The notes under the pieces are model-generated. The model did no database searches, was not told the origin of the DNA, and was given only the letters and a program-made list of their open reading frames with translations. Of a stretch of DNA of 8,083 nucleotides, positions 5,527-8,083 are shown piece by piece. Origin of the DNA: an uncultured Clostridia bacterium. Lineage in GTDB: Bacteria; Bacillota; Clostridia; Oscillospirales; CAG-272. Where the stretch lies: NCBI GenBank assembly GCA_904502055.1, contig CAJGDZ010000079.1, positions 1 to 8,083 of the forward strand, read 5' to 3'. Within the stretch, counting starts at the first letter, position 1. Each line of letters opens with the position of its first letter. A program made the translations under genes and the position numbers.

Positions 5527-6834
5527 ATGGCAAACATCAAGGATATGAAAAGCACGGTCAGCCGTCCCGAGCGCGTGATCCAGTTCGGTGAGGGCGGTTT
5601 TTTGCGCGGCTTTGTGGATTGGATGCTTCAGAAGATCAATGAGACCACTGATTTCGACGGAAACGTCGTTGTGGTTCAGCCCATCGAGAAGGGAATGTGC
5701 GATATGCTGACCGCTCAGAACGGTCTGTATACCCACATCATCCGTGGCAAGGAGGGCGTGGACAAGACGGTGGTTGACGTCATTTCGCGCTGTGTAAAGC
5801 CCTATGAGGACTTCGAGGCGTATATGGCACTTGCCGAAAACCCCGACTTCCGCTTTATTTTCTCGAATACCACCGAGGCGGGCATCGTATTCCAGGATAC
5901 CGATAAGCCCACCGATATGCCGCCCGCAAGCTTTCCCGCTAAGCTGACGCTGCTTCTCAAGCGCCGCTTTGATCTGGGTCTTCGCGGCTTTATCCTCATC
6001 CCCTGCGAGCTGATCGACCGCAACGGCGACAACCTCAAAAAGGCGGTTCTTTCCTATGCGAAGCTTTGGGGCTATGACGAGGCGTTTGCCGCTTGGGTCG
6101 AGAAGGAAAACGTGTTCTGCAACACGCTGGTTGACCGCATCAACACCGGTTATCCCAAGGATGAGCAGATCGACCTTGGCTACGAGGACGACCTTGTGAA
6201 TACCTCGGAGTATTTCCACCTCTTTGTTATCGAGACCGATTACGATATCGAGGCCGAGCTTCCCTTTGGAAAGGCGGATCTTAACGTCATAGTCACGCCC
6301 GATAAGCTGGAGCTCTACCGCACGCGTAAGGTGCGCATCCTTAACGGCGCGCACACCTCGCTGGTTCCGCACGCGCTTCTTTCGGGCTTTGATACCGTTA
6401 AGTCCTGCACCGACGACGAGAAAATGCGCGCGCACCTTTATACGTGCGTATTTGACGAGATCCTTCCCACGCTTGACCTGCCGAAGGACGAGCTGAAGGC
6501 GTATGCCGAGGACGTGCTTACGCGCTTTGCCAATCCCTACATCAAGCATTACCTTTCCGCGATCTCGCTCAACTCGATCAGCAAGTTCTGCGTTCGCGTT
6601 CTGCCCTCGATCAAGGAATACAAGAACCGCTTTGGCAAATATCCGCCTCAGCTGATGTTCTCCTTCAAGAGACTCATCGAGTTCTATCAGACGGGCACTC
6701 CCAGCGACGCGCCTGAGGTGATCGACGCCATCCGCGGCCACGAGCTTTCCGAAATTTTGGCAAATACCTCGCTTTGGGGTGAGGATCTGTCGGCTATGTA
6801 TGAGGAGATCAAACATGCAAATACATCCGTCTGA
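5527..6834 (+). CDS. uxaB: Tagaturonate reductase (altronate oxidoreductase)
   Basis: NAD-dependent cytoplasmic reductase of the mannitol dehydrogenase/polyol-specific long-chain family. It interconverts D-tagaturonate and D-altronate in galacturonate breakdown. The N-terminal Rossmann motif is VIQFGEGGFLRGFVDW (residues 17-32). Next come SNTTEAGI (113-120) and IPCELIDRNGDNL (about 158-170), which fit tagaturonate and fructuronate reductases. The catalytic signature K-x4-N-x2-H is intact as Lys268, Asn273 and His276 within RKVRILNGAHT. ALNSISKFCVRVLPS follows in the helical C-terminal domain. The protein is 435 aa, whereas E. coli and Bacillus enzymes are about 480. The shortfall is partly at the N-terminus but mainly after FYQTG, and the chain ends soon after the NTSLWGEDL motif. 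The alternative, fructuronate reductase (UxuB), is less likely because uxaA follows directly and overlaps it by 20 nt. Confidence 0.9.
   Translation: MANIKDMKSTVSRPERVIQFGEGGFLRGFVDWMLQKINETTDFDGNVVVVQPIEKGMCDMLTAQNGLYTHIIRGKEGVDKTVVDVISRCVKPYEDFEAYMALAENPDFRFIFSNTTEAGIVFQDTDKPTDMPPASFPAKLTLLLKRRFDLGLRGFILIPCELIDRNGDNLKKAVLSYAKLWGYDEAFAAWVEKENVFCNTLVDRINTGYPKDEQIDLGYEDDLVNTSEYFHLFVIETDYDIEAELPFGKADLNVIVTPDKLELYRTRKVRILNGAHTSLVPHALLSGFDTVKSCTDDEKMRAHLYTCVFDEILPTLDLPKDELKAYAEDVLTRFANPYIKHYLSAISLNSISKFCVRVLPSIKEYKNRFGKYPPQLMFSFKRLIEFYQTGTPSDAPEVIDAIRGHELSEILANTSLWGEDLSAMYEEIKHANTSV
6803..6807 (+). promoter_or_regulatory. Ribosome binding site of uxaA, inside uxaB
   Basis: AGGAG within the last codons of uxaB, 7 nt before the ATG at 6815. 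It supports that start and coupling of the two reading frames. Confidence 0.75.
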
Positions 6835-8083
6835 TAACGTAGAGATCCGTCCCGAAAACGGACAGAAATACGCGCTTTGTGATATCAAGGCAGGGGAGAG
6901 CGTCATTAAGTACGGCTTCCCGATCGGTCATGCCAAGTGCGACATCGGGAAGGGGGAGCACGTGCATTCGCATAACGTAGCCTCCTCGCTTTCGGGTCTT
7001 GGTAATTGGCAGTACAAGCCGATTGACTATCCCAAGGGAGACAAAATTGAACGCACTTTTCTGGGCTATCCCCGTAAGAACGGGGACGTCGGCATCCGTA
7101 ACGAGCTTTGGATCGTTCCCACGGTTGGCTGCGCGGCAAGCGTGGCAAGAGCACTTGCCGAAAAGACGGGCGCTAAGGCGATGAACCATCCGCTTGGTTG
7201 CTCGCAGCTTGGCGACGATATGAAGGTCACGCAGAAGATCCTGAACGGTCTTATTCACCACCCGAACGCGGGCGGTGTGCTTGTGCTGGGTCTTGGCTGT
7301 GAGAACAACCACCTCGGACGTATGAAAGAGGTGATCGGTGAGGTGGATGAGGAGCGCGTGCGCTTCCTTAACCTTCAGGATTGTGAGGACGAGATGGCAG
7401 AGGGACTTGCCATTCTCGAGGAGCTTAAGGCCATTATGGCCAAGGACGAGCGTGTTCCGCTTCCGGTCTCCAAGCTCAAGATCGGCGTCAAGTGCGGCGG
7501 TAGCGACGGCTACAGCGGCATCACCGCCAATCCCCTTGTCGGACGCGCCATGGGACTTTTCGATGACGCGGACGCCACCGTATTTATGACCGAGGTGCCC
7601 GAGGTATTTGGCGCAGAGGAGATACTTCTGTCGCGCTGTGACAGTCAAAAGACCTTCGATGAGGTGGCAGGTATGATCCGCCGCTTCCGTGAGTACTTTA
7701 TTGCCCACGGGGAGGGAATTGCCGACAATCCGTCGCCCGGTAACGTGGAGGGCGGCATTACCACGCTGGAGGAAAAATCGCTTGGTTGTGTGCAGAAGGG
7801 CGGCTACGTCAAGGTGCGCGGTGCTTTGGAATTCGGCGAGACGGCCGAGGGCGGGGGACTGTACCTTGTCAACGGCCCCGGTAACGACCAGATCGCGGTG
7901 ACCAACCTTGCCGCCGCGGGCGTACACATGATCCTGTTTACCACGGGAAGAGGCACTCCGCTCGGCTCTGCCGTGCCTACGGTCAAGATCTCCACCAACC
8001 GTGCGCTTGCAGAGCGGAAATCGGGATGGATCGATTTTGACGCATCCCCCGTGCTTGATGGCGTACCGATGGATGAGCTGACC
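6815..8083 (+). CDS. uxaA: Altronate dehydratase (3' end outside window)
   Basis: Converts D-altronate to 2-keto-3-deoxy-D-gluconate, the step after UxaB. The frame is open for 423 codons from the ATG at 6815 to the window edge with no stop; family members are about 490-500 aa, so roughly 70-75 residues are missing. Residues about 5-75 form the small N-terminal SAF domain (GHAKCDIGKGEHVHSHN). The large UxaA/galactarate dehydratase domain starts at LGYPRKNGDVGIRNELWIVPTVGC (Gly84-Tyr85). Its signatures follow: HPLGCSQLGDD (125-135), LGCENN (Cys162), KCGGSDGYSGITANP (Cys227), TEVPEVFGAEE, NPSPGN (305-310) plus GGITTLEEKSLGC, GPGNDQ, and FTTGRGTPLGSAVPTVKIS. These distinguish it from an isolated SAF protein and favour altronate over galactarate dehydratase, with the uxaB neighbour. 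It is a metal-dependent (iron) enzyme family. The start overlaps uxaB by 20 nt, with a good ribosome site. Confidence 0.94.
   Translation, partial: MQIHPSDNVEIRPENGQKYALCDIKAGESVIKYGFPIGHAKCDIGKGEHVHSHNVASSLSGLGNWQYKPIDYPKGDKIERTFLGYPRKNGDVGIRNELWIVPTVGCAASVARALAEKTGAKAMNHPLGCSQLGDDMKVTQKILNGLIHHPNAGGVLVLGLGCENNHLGRMKEVIGEVDEERVRFLNLQDCEDEMAEGLAILEELKAIMAKDERVPLPVSKLKIGVKCGGSDGYSGITANPLVGRAMGLFDDADATVFMTEVPEVFGAEEILLSRCDSQKTFDEVAGMIRRFREYFIAHGEGIADNPSPGNVEGGITTLEEKSLGCVQKGGYVKVRGALEFGETAEGGGLYLVNGPGNDQIAVTNLAAAGVHMILFTTGRGTPLGSAVPTVKISTNRALAERKSGWIDFDASPVLDGVPMDELT

Noticed and set aside
5497..6906. 469-codon open frame on the minus strand opposite uxaB
   Set aside because: It mirrors the whole uxaB gene, whose product has clear family motifs and catalytic residues. 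The antisense translation has no recognisable domain. Long antisense frames are expected from biased third-position use.
6809..7927. 372-codon open frame on the minus strand opposite uxaA
   Set aside because: Antisense shadow of uxaA, which is open on the plus strand from 6815 to the window end and matches altronate dehydratase throughout.

Overview
The window looks like a chromosomal stretch from a Gram-positive anaerobe of the Clostridia (Bacillota). The evidence is strong AGGAG-type ribosome binding sites, a perfect TTGACA-17-TATAAT vegetative promoter, moderately GC-rich coding sequence with AT-rich intergenic gaps, and a glycogen cluster next to hexuronate genes. The taxonomic placement is inference; there is no rRNA or other marker gene. 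All genes lie on the plus strand. I see no tRNA, rRNA, CRISPR array, insertion sequence or phage gene.

Region 1 (1-4987) is a glycogen/alpha-glucan block. It holds the 3' end of glycogen synthase (glgA), a complete glycogen/maltodextrin phosphorylase (glgP, 811 aa) and a complete cytoplasmic GH13 amylase/neopullulanase-like enzyme (637 aa). The gaps are 20 nt and 1 nt, so this is almost certainly one transcript whose promoter lies upstream of the window. It combines polymer synthesis (GlgA), phosphorolysis to glucose-1-phosphate (GlgP) and hydrolysis of alpha-glucans or their limit products (GH13).

Region 2 (4988-5526) carries a small gene for a 112-aa protein of unknown function. It has its own consensus promoter, a GC-rich hairpin in its short leader and an unusual all-G ribosome binding site. 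After it comes a 102-nt A-rich spacer holding the probable uxaB promoter, with a perfect 14-bp palindrome between the -35 and -10 positions.

Region 3 (5527-8083) is a hexuronate (galacturonate/pectin) catabolic operon: tagaturonate reductase (uxaB, short for its family) overlapping by 20 nt the altronate dehydratase gene (uxaA), which runs off the right edge. Together they convert D-tagaturonate to D-altronate and then to 2-keto-3-deoxygluconate, which feeds the KDG kinase/aldolase route.

The enzymes belong to known families. I found no convincing new multi-gene system. The parts most worth a second look are the 112-aa orphan with its structured leader, the palindrome in the uxaB promoter, and the compact C-terminus of UxaB.
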